Assembly: GCA_013400115.1 (NCBI GenBank)
Contig: VXBP01004440.1
Span: 331,677-395,676, forward strand
Direction: 5' to 3'
Length of the DNA: 64,000 nucleotides
Source: Rhinopomastus cyanomelas
Taxonomy: Eukaryota > Chordata > Aves > Bucerotiformes > Rhinopomastidae
Position 1 is the first letter of the stretch, and each line of letters opens with the position of its first letter. The translations under genes and the position numbers were made by a program. Positions 1-10,818 of this stretch are shown piece by piece. Under the pieces are notes generated by a model. The model saw only the letters and a list, made by a program, of their open reading frames with translations, was not told where the DNA came from and did no database searches.

Positions 1-962
1 CCCCACTCTGGTGGGTGCCCGTGTTTATTCACAGTGGTGCCCAGACAAACCCAGTCCAAACAGGGCTCTCTTGTTGCTCCAGGCTGCCAGACCTTTCCTT
101 CCCACCCCTTCCCTGGCACAGAGCCGGGCACAGCAGCAGCTTCCACATTCTCTCAACACTGGGAGCACAACTGGAGTAGCTTTGGGGAAGGTGCTCCATT
201 GCCAGACCCTGGTGGGGAGCCCCGCTCTCACCTCTAGACACCTGGATGGCTCCCTCAGGCCCTCACACCTTAAACCAACACATCAGCACCTGCTTCCTGG
301 GGGGGGGGGGCATTTCACCGGACCCCCCTCCTTCAAGTCCTTATGGGGAGCGCCGGCGGCAAGTCTGCGGCGACGGTGCTCGCGCGCTGGCTCTGCAGAG
401 ATCAGCTCTTCACAGGGCTCAGCCAGTTTACACAGGCTCCTGATAAATGTTTTGACAGATTTTCCTGACTTTGGGGAAAAAAAAGAGCGAGGGGCGGGGG
501 TGGGGAAGGAGGAGAAGGGAGCCGTTGCTGCCCACGCTCCAGACAGCGCCCGAGACGCGAGATCCTCGCTGCCTTCCATCTATGGGGGGGCTGCAGAGGC
601 TGGGCGCGTCTGCACCCCCAAATCAGACCCCATCGCCCCCTCCAAGGCCCTGCCCTGGCTTCTCTCGGGTGCTGCCACACGCAAGCAGCCCTCCCTGGAG
701 CAGGAAGAGCCCGCTGAAGGACGCTCCTCCACCTCTCCCTTCCCCTGCCCCAGCGAGGGGCGGAGGCTGCACAGGGGATCTTCTGCAGCCGCTCTGAGCT
801 GCCTCCACAGCCCTCATCTCCTCCCGATTTATGGCCCCGCGGCCGCGCAGTAAACGCGGACAATCGCCTCTCTCCCCCAGCACTAATCTTTTATTCATCT
901 CAGTTCTGAGCAGAAACTTTCTAGATAGCAGAGACGACAAGGAGAGCAGCAGGTACCTCGCC
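1..962. other. Downstream intergenic sequence, no gene seen
   Basis: This GC-rich stretch has long open frames on both strands, as expected where stop codons are scarce. None has a recognisable domain or convincing splice structure. A run of ten G lies at about 301-310, and 430-490 is a short AT-richer island. It lies beyond the inferred CADM1 poly(A) site and no function can be assigned. Confidence 0.6.
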
Positions 963-1350
963 CCTCCTTCTGTGGAGACCTTTAAAACCCGCCTGGACCT
1001 GTTCCTGTGCGACTTGGTCCGAGTGATCCTGCTCTGGCAGCGGGGTGGGATTGGACTGGATGATCTTTCGAGGTCCCTTCCAATCCCTCATGGGCTGGTC
1101 TAGGGGATCCTGCTCTGGCAGCAGGGTGGGATTGGACTGGATGATCTTTCGAGGTCCCTTCCAATCCCTCATGGGCTGGTCTAGGGGATCCTGCTCTGGC
1201 AGCGGGGTGGGATTGGACTGGATGATCTTTTGAGGTCCCTTCCAATCCCTCATGGGCCGGTCTAGGGGATCCTGCTCTGGCAGGGGGTTGGACTGGATGA
1301 TCTTTTGAGGTCCCTTCCAATCCCTCATGTTCTGTGACTCTGATGCTGTG
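963..1350 (+). mobile_element. CR1 LINE 3' end with four tandem 81-bp terminal units
   Basis: The left part is the end of a plus-strand CR1 (TTTAAAACCCGCCTGGAC then GTTCCTGTG). From 1025 the terminal block containing GGATTGGACTGGATGATC is repeated four times, with GATCCTGCTCTGG at 1025, 1106, 1187 and 1268. Only the last unit ends with the CR1-type terminus GTTCTGTGACTCTG. The units differ by few bases, so the expansion is fairly recent or has been homogenised. Confidence 0.9.
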
Positions 1351-4300
1351 ACAGTCGATGCTCTGTGGGTACCACCCAGTAACTGTTGGTGCTCTGTGGG
1401 CTCCACCCATCCTCCCACCCTCACAGAGCCCTGCAGCCAAGCTTTGGACTGGCTGCACCAGCTGACAGCGACGCCGGGTCCAAGATCCAGGTTCATCGAT
1501 GCCCAGATGTCTCCCTGGGAGGACAGGGGGCTACCTGCAGACCCTGGCCCGAGCCGCAGTCTCCTCGTCATCCCCAGACAGCAGCTGGATGGAAATTTCC
1601 AGCGTCCCCTCGGTGCAGCCGTTTACTCTCTGCCAGATTCATCTGGCTGCTATTAGCCTTCAGAGCTCTGATTTGTTTGCCTGTCACTTGGACAAATGCT
1701 GACGGGCAGGAACAAGCAGGGATCGCTTCCCCTCCCTCCCCTGCGCTCCCCCAGCCCGCCGCCTCCGCGCTCTCCAGCGCCGACAAGATCATCGAGGGAG
1801 AAGGATGAACAACTGACCCACAAAATAAATACAAGGCTTATGGCTCCTGATAAAGATTAAATGTTGTGGGAGTCATGACTAGATAAAGGCCGGGGAAGGA
1901 AGAGCCTCAGACCTCAGCAGAGCATCAACAGCAGCGGCAGCGGCGCATAAATAAACACAAACACGCAGAGGGCGGCCAGCAAGTCTTACGGGGAGCTGGC
2001 CCAGCTGGATGGGTCTCACCCCGAGCAGGTTCTCCCACAGGAGCATCTCAGACAGCCTCCTGAGGGGTGTCAGGAGAGGATGGAGGAGCTGAGCACCTTG
2101 TCCTGTGCAGGGAGTGGGGGGGACTGTCTACCCAGCAGCCACCCCCACAGAGATCAGCCGCCCCACAGGGAGTCCTGGGATCTGGATCCCCATCTCACCA
2201 AGGGCAGAGCCCTCAGAAGTGGGGGGCAGAGCAGTTGCTCCCCCCTTTCTCACACACTAGAAGCTCAGATGGAGGGGAGAGCATTGCCAGGGTTGAGGGA
2301 CACAGTGGGCTGCCCTGATGAGCACTGGGGCAACGACAAGGTCCTGACTGGCCACAGGAGCAGACACAGGAGGTGCGAGAAGGTGACTGCAGGGAGCATC
2401 GTTCACTTAGCACCAGGCCAGGCTCCTGCCTCAAGCTGTGAGGTCCCTCCCTCGCTCTGCGGCCCGCAGAGGATGGGGCTTGGGGTGGGCACTAGGGAAT
2501 CAGCCCCTCCCCAGACAACAGAGCAGCTGGGACAGCTCAGAAGAGGCAGCAAATAGCTCTCACGAGGCAGAGGCAGGAGGTGTCCTCCCCACAGGGGCGT
2601 CCACCCGCAGCCGGCAGCGCTTCACACGCAGGGCACCAGAGAGGGACCAGAGTTCACCCAGGGCTGGGGTGTGGAGGTACTTCACTAGGGGTAACAGCAC
2701 CTTCACCCCATGACAGGGGGGACCTGCCAGCCCCACCGATGCCCCCTGACCACACTGGGGTGGAGCATCCCTGGCAGCTCCTGCTGCCCCTCGTCACCAC
2801 ACAGCACCGAGCCGGCTGCTCGTCCAACCGAGGCCGTGGGTCCCCCAAGGCTCTTACACAGGCAGCAGCTGCACCCAGCACCCCCCCAACAGCACCCTGT
2901 GCAAACACAACAGACCAACCCTGCTGGATAAACTGGGAGAAGACAACAGACACTGACCCCACCTCGGCTCCAAGCACTCTGCTGGTCTTTCCTCCACCCA
3001 AGAGAACCCACCCAGGTGCATCCCAACCCTCCAGAGCCCCTCTTACCTGCAGCATCCCCCGACATGTCCTGCTGCTGCTGGGGTGGAGCTGAGCCCTGAG
3101 ACCCCCCCAGGAACAGATCCAGTTAGTCAGGGTACCCCAGGACAGAGCTCCAGCACCTCCCATTGCCGGGAGCAGTGGGAGCTCTGGCTGCCCCATCTGA
3201 ACCCTTTTATCTTCCCCTCGCCCCACCCACCCCACCTGCCCTGAGCACTCGGTGCTTCCCTAGACAACGAGGTGCAGCTGGGAGAGCAGCAACACCAGCA
3301 CCCCCTCCCCTCAGTTGTGGCTACTGTCCCCTAAAAGGGGGCACCCAGCACTATGGGGTCCATCCCCTGGTCTTGGGGACAAATTCCAGCACCCAGCCCT
3401 TACCCAGACCCGGCTGTGTCCCGGGGTGGTCCCCATAGCACAGGGTGGGCAGGGACCCTGGGATCTGCCCCCCTTCCAGAGGGGTTCTGGAAGAGCTCCT
3501 GGAGTGCAGGCAGCTCAGTGGGTGCAGGCAGAAGCCTTGTAGGTGCAGCCAGGAGCTCTGTGGGTCCAGGTCATCATCAGAGCGATGCTCCAGGCACCAC
3601 ATTCCTCCAGCTGGAAGCGAGTGACCTGTGGCAGGGTCCCACGGGTCAGTTTTGGGAGCATCTCCTGCTTTGCCCACCGCCCCTGGGCACCAGGCTGGAG
3701 AGGGGGTAGATGAGACCCCTGGGTGGGGCTGTGCCCAGGCTGGAGCTCCCATTCCTTTCAAAAGGCTGTTTTCCAACGCCGAGGATCAAGAAGAAATCAT
3801 CACAGCCTCCATGAAGCCTCCAGACTCCACCAGACTAGTTGAAAGGACTTGGGGAACAAGTGTCAGCGCCAGGGTCTGGCCCGGGAGGGGTGGGAAGGGC
3901 AGCAGAGCACAGATGCCACGGGCACGGCAGTGAGGGGCCGCTCTGCACACAGAGGACAGTGTGGGAGGCAGGTTGTGCCCCAGCGAGGGGCACTGGGCGA
4001 CAGGCAAAGAGGAGCTGGGGCTAGCAGTTGCCTCCTCCATCTGATTGGAATTCCTGCGGGGTGCCACTCCGAGGAGCGGCTGCCAACCTGTCGCTGGCGC
4101 ACAGACGGGAGCGGGGCTGCGGGGCTGGCAGGCTGCGAGGTGCCGGCCCCAGGGGAGCCTGCAGAGCAGAGAACAGAGGAGAGAGGAGGGCGTGTGATCA
4201 AATATTCCCTTTACTCCTGGCAGCCTCCACAGCCCCGCGCGCTCGCTCTGCACGTGCCGGCTGCGGGCGCTTGTCGCAGGGAGGAAACCGACGTGAGGGC

Positions 4301-4835
4301 TCCTGCGGGAGCGACGGGGCTGCCAGGGTGGAGGCTTGGCCCGGGGTGGGCACGTAGAGGGCTTCACACCCCAAAAACCCCGTCAGCAACCAGGCACCGG
4401 CATCCCAGCTGCCCAGGGAGCAACAGGAGGGAGTCCCACTGGTGGGGGATGTGTTGAGAGGGTGGGCTCCCACCCACCCAAAAGGATGCTGAGAGGAAAC
4501 ATCGGGGTCCCGGGGTGAGAAGCGACTGCTGGGACACAGAATGAGTCTTGGCTTAAGCCCTGCAGAGGAGAAGTGGGTTTGCAGGAAGGAGCTGAGGTCC
4601 CACAGGAGCTCTGGAACCTGCTGCAGGTTCCTGATCTTCCCCAGCACTTTGTGTCTTGGGATCCTTCTGAACCCCAGGGACTCCAGCCTGAGACTCAGAA
4701 AAACCTTCCTGACCTCATGGGGAGGGGGAGAAGGAAGACCCCAGGGGCGGGGAGTGTCACCGGCGCAACTCACAGCTGTTCTGGGGCCAGGGCATGGGAC
4801 AGCTTCCAGCAGCTCCACAAAGCCTTTAGCTGCAG
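1351..4835. other. Downstream intergenic sequence, no gene or repeat seen
   Basis: This is about 3.5 kb of GC-rich, largely unique sequence. An AT-richer part at 1640-1990 contains ATAAATAAACACAAACACG. Open frames exist on both strands, but none shows a domain, conserved motif or compatible splice sites. It may hold regulatory DNA; nothing more can be said from sequence alone. Confidence 0.55.
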
Positions 4836-4896
4836 TTAAAGGGGGTTGGACTGGATGATTCTTGGGGGCCCTTCCAACCTGGGTCACTGTGACACT
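4836..4896 (+). mobile_element. CR1 LINE 3' fragment
   Basis: A short plus-strand CR1 terminus, recognised from GGTTGGACTGGATGATTC followed by CCCTTCCAACCTGGG. It belongs to a different subfamily from the abundant copies with the ATCTTTCGAGGTCC core. Confidence 0.75.
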
Positions 4897-4978
4897 GTGG
4901 GGGAGGCAGGGCAGACCTTGGCGGGGGGCAGCAGGCAGTGTCCCCCGACTCCCCACACAGCCTGGTGAAAGGGGGTGA

Positions 4979-5232
4979 GGTTTTTAGAAGGAATCAGGAT
5001 TTTTAGAAGGAATCGGGGGTTTCAGAAGGAATCAGGGGTTTTAGAAGGAGTTGGGGGTTTTAGAAGGAGTTGGGGGTTTTTAGGAGGAGTTGGGGGTTTT
5101 AGAAGGACTTGGATTTTTTAGAAGGAATTTGGGTCTGTAGAAGCAATCAGGGTTTTAAGAAGAACTTGGTGTTTTAGAAAGAAATTGGGGGTATTTAGAA
5201 GGATTTGGGGGTTTCAGAAGGACTTGGGCTTT
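4979..5232 (+). repeat. Minisatellite, unit about 19 bp, about 13 copies
   Basis: Diverged direct repeats with consensus TTTTAGAAGGAGTTGGGGG fill this interval. Copies vary in the T run, the G run and at several substitutions, so the array is old compared with those at 22.4 kb and 47 kb. Confidence 0.9.
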
Positions 5233-5259
5233 TTGTCTTCACTGGACTGACACCTCCAG

Positions 5260-6640
5260 CTGGGGCAGAGCCCGGCTCAGCTCAAGAGGGAGATGATTTG
5301 CGGCAGAGGGCTGGCGGTTGGAGCCGCCGGAGCTGCGCTGCTCTGCCCGGGCTCACGGGACCCGGCGGGAGCCCGCTGCTCACCGGGGCGCCGCGCTGGA
5401 CCCACCTGTGAGAGTCCCCGCGAGGCTGGACCCCCACGCAGGGACCGGGTCCGTCGCCTCCAGCCGCCGCCTGAGCCCTGCAGGGGAGGGGGCGCATCCT
5501 CGGCCGATGGGTGCCCGCGGAGCGGAGCCACCCCGGCTGCAGGGCGGGATCGGGGCTCGGGAAAGCCATCAGCCTGTTGCCAGCCCCCACTGACGGTGCG
5601 GACCGATGCTGCCGGCTGCTGCCAGCACCCAGCTCCCCGCTCGCCGTCTGCGACGACAAGAGCGTTGAGGTCTCCGAGCCCAGAGCTCGGGACGGTGCTG
5701 GTGTGAGGGACCCTGTCAGCTCTCACTAACTGGTTCCTGCGCTGATCTCAGAGCCAAGCCCGGGCTTTGAGCAGCGGGTTACCTGGCAGAGGGCAGAAGG
5801 GGGGACGTTGCATGGGGGGTCCAGCCCTGCTGCCTGCTCAGCCCCAGCACATGGCCCCGGGGAGGTTTCTGAGCAGGCTGAGGTCTCCGGGCTGTGCTCA
5901 GCGGCGCCTGCACCCGTTTCTGCGCGGCCAGGGCTGGGGTGCTGCAGAGGTCCGAGCTGCCCGAGCAGCAGGGTGCAGCCCCAGCGCTCTGCGCAGCCCT
6001 CCCGGCTCCCAGGGGAGGTGGAAATCAGAGCCTTTTGAAGCTGCAGCCCAGGAGATGTGTGATCTGTGCGAGCGGCGCCCGGGGCTGGGTTTCTTGCCCA
6101 AACAGATGGAGGCTGCGGCTCGAAGCTGCCAGGATGAAAGCAGCGGCGGTTTTAATGCGGACGAGCGGAGCTCTGGCTGCGCCGTGCGAGGACGCGGATC
6201 CAAAGCCTTGGCAGAGCCCTGCTCAGCGCCCGCAGAAGGAAACAGCCCGAGAGCAAAGGCGCTGGCAGAGCCACGGACAACCAGGACCGGCCAGCTGCAG
6301 GGCCAGGACGAGCCAGTCGCACGTGGCCATCGATGAACCACGAACCGCGGACCCGCGGCTACGTCGTGCTCAGCGTCAGCCAGCGGTGCCACATCTGGAT
6401 GGCTAACGGGCTGCTGCTGCTCGGCCATGCTCGTGTGACCGCGAGCGGGGAGCGGCCGCAGCCACCCACTGCTCCCCGCAGCGTGGCTCTGCCCCGCAGG
6501 ACTCGAGTGACTGAAACCGCCGCGAGCACGACAGCAGCCGCCGCGGTGCCGGGGAGATGGCGGGGTGTGATGTCCACACCTCAGCCGCTCCATCCCTCCA
6601 GCGGCTGTGAACAGCCCAGGACCCACACGTCTGCCACCTA
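5260..6640. other. CpG-rich block downstream of CADM1, no gene recognised
   Basis: CpG dinucleotides are dense, especially at 5300-5560 and 6110-6560, and long frames stay open on both strands. The translations are low-complexity Ala/Arg/Pro/Ser without a known domain. It could be a CpG island serving a neighbouring transcript, or simply microchromosome base composition. Confidence 0.45.
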
Positions 6641-6749
6641 GGAGAGGCTGCTTGTGCCCCCCGCTGCCCCTCGCTACCCCCTCTGCCCTGCTCTGGTTGC
6701 TAACAGCCCCCCTCCGACACTGTTAGTGACCATCACCTACCCAGCAGCT

Positions 6750-6942
6750 CCATGACCCCGAGCCAGCAACGAGCCCTGGTGGCCAAGAGGGCCACCAGCA
6801 TCCTGAGGTGGATCAGAACTGGGGTGGTTAGCAGATCGAGGGAGGTTCTTCTCCCCCTCTACTCTGCACTGGTGAGACCACATCTGGAGTGTTGTGCCCA
6901 GTTCTGGGCCCCTCAGTTCCAGAAGGACACGGAGCTGCTGGA
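6750..6942 (+). mobile_element. CR1 LINE fragment, C-terminal reverse-transcriptase ORF region
   Basis: The plus-strand translation contains [18 protein letters not shown] and [15 protein letters not shown], the C-terminal part of the CR1 ORF2 (reverse transcriptase) polyprotein. The element stops abruptly at a single N at 6943, after which unrelated sequence begins. Confidence 0.9.
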
Positions 6943-6943
6943 N

Positions 6944-7449
6944 TTCTGTGAGCTGAGCTGTGCCCTGTGGAAACAGTCCCCCCAGCCCTAGTTACTGCAG
7001 CCACGGTGGGTTCGGGGAAAGGGGAACAGGGAGCAGGAGGGGAAGGCACTCGACTGTGAATCCAGCACCGTAACCTTGGCACCGCAAGGGAGTGACGCAG
7101 TTGGCTCTGCCTGGAAGGGAGCGCAGCAGCCGCAGCACCAGCAGCACCAGCAGCAGCAGCCCTGTGACTGTGAAACCTCTAGGTCCCCGCAGCAGTGTCT
7201 CTGGGTGGTTCCTCCTCTGCGAAAAGCAGTTGTTTTTCTCCTCCTCCTTTATCTACAGCACAAAAGACTGGTGTCTCCAGTGTCAGTGCTGCAGCTGCCT
7301 CCTCGCCTGGATCCCGGAGCTGTGGCTCAGGGCAGTGCCGGAGGAGGAACCAGTGTGCCCAGTGTTCACCAACAGCTGCACTGGGGCTGAGCAGGGGCTG
7401 TAGACAGTGGGGTTTGGGGTACTGAGGGTTGGGTTTAGGGTCTGGTGTG
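6944..7449. other. Intergenic sequence, no gene seen
   Basis: Unique sequence between two CR1 fragments, with a short CAG/CAC-rich tract at 7124-7160. No coding or RNA feature is evident. Confidence 0.5.
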
Positions 7450-7838
7450 GGGACAGGTCTGATCCAGAGAGGCTGAGGGGGCTGGGAGTGTTTGGTCTGG
7501 AGAGGAGGAGGCTGAGGGGAGACCTCAGTGTGGAGAGAGATGGGGGTCGGTCTCTACTCCCCAGTCATCAGCGATAGGACAAGAGGCCACAGGCTCAAGT
7601 TGCCCCAGGGGAGGGTCAGGTTGGCCATCAGGAGAAATCTCTTCTCTAACAGGGTGGTCAGGGGTTGGAACAGGCTGCACAGGGAGGGGGGAGTCGCCGT
7701 CCCTGGAGGGGCTCAATGAATGAGTAGCTGTGGCCCTGGGGGACAGGGTTCAGTGGGCAGAGTGGGGTTGGGGTGATGGTTGGACTGGATGAGCTTAGAG
7801 ATCCCTTCCAAGCTCGAAGATTCTGTGATTCTACAGGC
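7450..7838 (+). mobile_element. CR1 LINE 3' portion, second subfamily
   Basis: The sequence runs from the end of CR1 ORF2 (ACAAGAGGCCACAGGCTCAA, then GGTTGGAACAGGCTGC) to a 3' end TGGTTGGACTGGATGAGC closed by GATTCTGTGATTCTAC. The GATTCTGT-type octamer repeat is the typical CR1 terminus. It is a different subfamily from the GATCTTTCGAGGTCC copies. Confidence 0.88.
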
Positions 7839-7956
7839 ACAGGAGCTCTGCTGTGCCAGGCAGCTGCTCTGTGCCCCACAGTGTCCCCCTTGGTGAAGGA
7901 CCCGACCCTGGACAATCGGCTAAATTGGGTGAGGCGGGCGCTTTGCAGACCTTCTT

Positions 7957-8224
7957 CACAGAATCACAGGACATGAGGGACTGGAAGGGACCTTGAAAGA
8001 CCATCCAGTCCCATCCCCCTGCCTCAGCAGGATCACAGAACATTAGGTATTCAAAGGGACCTCGAAAGATCATCCAGTCCAGAACCCCTGCCTCAGCAGG
8101 ATCCCCTAGATCCAGTCACACAGGAACATGTCCAGGTGGGTTCTAATTGTCTCCAGAGAAAGAGACTCCAAAACCCCCCCGGGCAGCCCCTTCCAGGGCT
8201 CTGGCACCCTCACCATGGAGAAGT
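7957..8224 (-). mobile_element. CR1 LINE 3' portion, minus strand
   Basis: Its 3' terminus is on the left (CACAGAATCACAGGACATGA). Two terminal units are followed by the body GGAACATGTCCAGGTGGGTT up to the CTCACCATGGAG region, where it is 5' truncated and meets the next CR1 array. Confidence 0.9.
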
Positions 8225-8660
8225 TCACAGATTCATAGAACATTAGGGATTGGAAGAGACATCGAAAGATCATCCAGTCCAGAACCTCTGCCTCAGCAGG
8301 ATCCCCTAGATTCACAGAATATTTGGGACTGGAAGGGACCTCGAAAGATCATCCAGTCCAATCCGATCCCCCTACCAGAGCAGGATCCCCTAGTTCCAGT
8401 CACAGGGATGCAAAGGGACCTGGGAAGATCATCCAGCCCAACCCCCCTGCCCCAGCAGAGCAGGATTCCTTAGATCCAGTCACACAAGAACACGTCCAAG
8501 TTATCATTCACAGAACCACAGGACATCAGGGATGGGAAGGGACCTGGAAAGATCATCCAGTCCGATCCTCCTGCCACAGCAGGATCCCCTAGATCCAGTC
8601 ATTAGGGATGGGAAGGGACCTCAAAAGATCCCCCAGTCCGACCCCCCTGCCCCAGCAGGA
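8225..8660 (-). mobile_element. CR1 terminal-unit array, about five units
   Basis: Successive copies of the CR1 3'-terminal block start near 8227, 8313, 8398, 8513 and 8600, each with a GGGACCT..AAAGATC core and most with CAGCAGGATCCC. The units are 85-115 bp and have diverged from one another. The array ends about 110 bp short of the inferred CADM1 poly(A) site. Confidence 0.85.
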
Positions 8661-8769
8661 TCCCTAGACCACGTCGCATCCAATGTCCCCGCACCCAGCT
8701 CTGCAGCCTGTCGAGGTCCTGCTCGCCACCAGTGCAGGGGATACAGAAGCTCCAGCCGAGACTGGGTTT

Positions 8770-10699
8770 TGTAACATTAATCTTTTTTTATTAAGAAGAC
8801 AGATATCTCATAGGACTTCTTTTCCTTTGTAAAAATGGGATACATGAACCAATACAAAATGTGGATGGGCAGAGATGGATATGTCTGTTCTCAACATCGT
8901 TAACATCTTCCATGGACACCTTAAAACAGAACTGGCCTAAGGGGAAGAGAAATCAACCGGCCGGGTGAATAAAGAACAAGGTTGTTTGTCGTCAGCGCCG
9001 CCGCGTCCTTCATTTGTTAACCCGCCCTCAAAACAAGGTTGTTCTTTCTTCACGCTTCGAACTCCTAATGATCTAAAGCTGTACAAAGGAATTACTCAAC
9101 AATACATCTCGAACAGTGCACTGCACACTGAGGAAAAAATACAGAACCCAATATACAACTCAAATCCCTCATCTCCTGCCTCGTGGGTTTGTTTCGGTCC
9201 TGCGCTCGCGCTCTTGGGTTGTGTGGTTGTCGTGGGGGCCGAGACGTCGCGAATCTACCTGAGACGGAAAACACCAACCAAACACATGAACCTGAGACAT
9301 GTCAACAGCGTAAGTCAAAGGTACATCGGTAACACTGCACTACGGAACACTTCCAAAACAAGATGGGCTGCTCGAAACCAGGGTGCCAGCGCCACACACA
9401 CCTCCCCCCAGCCACCGCCGCCACCGAACACTGCCGCGCCGGCTGCTGCTCGCCGCGGCCCGGCAACGGTGCCAGAGGGCTCTGACAGGAGCTGCGCCCG
9501 GCAAGGTCGGCTCCGGAAGCCGAGAGGGGGGTTGTTTCTGCGAGGCTCTTGCTCAGGGCGCGGGACGGAGCCGGAGAAGGGACTCGCTCGCTGCCCTCGG
9601 GGCAGCCCCGGTGCCCCTGTACAGGGCTCCCGCGCCGCGATGGTTCTGCCAGAGACAGCGAGTGGACAAAGGAACCCCCGCACCCCAAAGAACCAAACGC
9701 AAGCCCCTGGGGAGGATGCTCCCGGAGCTCCTACAAGCAGCCCCTAAGCCCGACGCTTCCCCTGCACAGACCCGGGTCGGTACCCGCGGAAACGCGTCAA
9801 AAACCAACGGCTGTCGCTGGAAATCCACGGCTGCCCCCGGAACGGCCTCCGGAGCTCAGCGGGGGGACCGACCCCGCTCTGCGTCCCCCCTGCCTGCCGC
9901 TCGTGCCCCCCGTTGGCCAGGATTCACCCCTTTCTCCTATGGCTTTGTAAGGCGGCAGCGCCCCGGGGCTGCCGCGCGGCGGGTGGGAAAAACAAGGCAG
10001 CTTCGTCGGCCCTCGGCGCTGGGGCTGGCTCTGCCGGCCCCCGACAGGAGGGGAGGGCACGGTGGCGGTGGCCACGGCCAGGTAGTTGCCGCCGGCGGGG
10101 TGGCACACGGGCACGCTGGACTGCAAACTACGGGATCTAAGATGCGCTGGTTCTCCTCCGATGAGCTTGAGTTCTGAACGGGAAACGGTGAAGAGAGAAA
10201 GAAAGAGGAGGGGGGGGAAACACCTTCAGAGAAACCCGCCGACCCTGCGGGGCTCCCGGCTGGCAGCGCCGGGACGGACCGGGAACGGGGCGGGGGGGAC
10301 GCGTGGGGTGGAACAAAGAGCCACAGACAACCCGAAGGGAACTACCGCACAGAAGCCCCTCTTCTCGCCAGCCTCCCCCCCGACCCCGACGAACAGAAAT
10401 TAAACAAGGCACAGAGTCCTCTGCGAATGACTTCACTAAACTAAAGCCAAGCCGGGCTTGGCCAAAGAAAGAAAACCCAAACGAGCTGAGGTGTCGAACA
10501 GCAGAGTGTACTTGACGAGGAACGTTTTTTACACAGCGAGTCCCGGCCCTTCCCGGCCTCCACACCCCCCCCTCCCCTGCTCCGCGACTCAGGACACACA
10601 AGCAGGCTGCAACCTCCGCTCTCACTGTCTCTTCTAGCATTTAAATAGGGCCAGTAGTAACCGTCCACGGTTGGACACCTCATGGGAACCAAGGCTGCT
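8770..10699 (-). other. CADM1: CADM1 3' untranslated region (inferred)
   Basis: This stretch follows the CADM1 stop codon on the minus strand. It is free of CR1, unlike nearly all surrounding sequence, and ends at a canonical AATAAA. The stop-proximal part (about 9380-10690) is GC- and CpG-rich, while the distal 600 bp is AT-richer and looks constrained. The extent is inferred from repeat exclusion and the poly(A) signal, not from transcript evidence. Earlier or later poly(A) sites are possible. Confidence 0.7.
8787..8792 (-). terminator. CADM1: Polyadenylation signal AATAAA for CADM1
   Basis: On the minus strand the sequence reads TTCTTAATAAAAAAAGATTA. It is the only AATAAA noted near the end of the CR1-free stretch, so cleavage is expected around 8762-8777. 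No transcript data back this. Confidence 0.65.
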
Positions 10700-10818
10700 C
10701 TAGATGAAGTACTCCTTCTTCTCCTCGGAGTTGTTCTGCCCCCCCTCTGCGTTGATGATGGCTGTGTCCGCGTCGGCCGCGTCATCTGCTCCTTTGGCTT
10801 CGTGGGTGAAGTAGGTAC
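10700..10818 (-). CDS. CADM1: CADM1 exon 12: cytoplasmic tail and stop
   Basis: The acceptor is TTGCAG before GTACC and the stop is TAG at 10702-10700. The exon encodes [20 protein letters not shown], then the acidic end with EEKKEYFI. The membrane-proximal part is the FERM (protein 4.1B) binding region in CADM proteins and EYFI is the PDZ ligand for syntenin, CASK and MAGUK partners. The tail appears essentially identical to mammalian CADM1, the strongest single identification in the window. Confidence 0.98.

Noticed and set aside
11..853. 280-codon plus-strand frame at the window start
   Set aside because: Low-complexity composition, opposite strand also open, no domain or splice evidence.
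5767..6626. Overlapping frames on both strands in the CpG-rich block
   Set aside because: Stop-poor GC-rich sequence; translations are Arg/Ala/Ser-rich without family resemblance.
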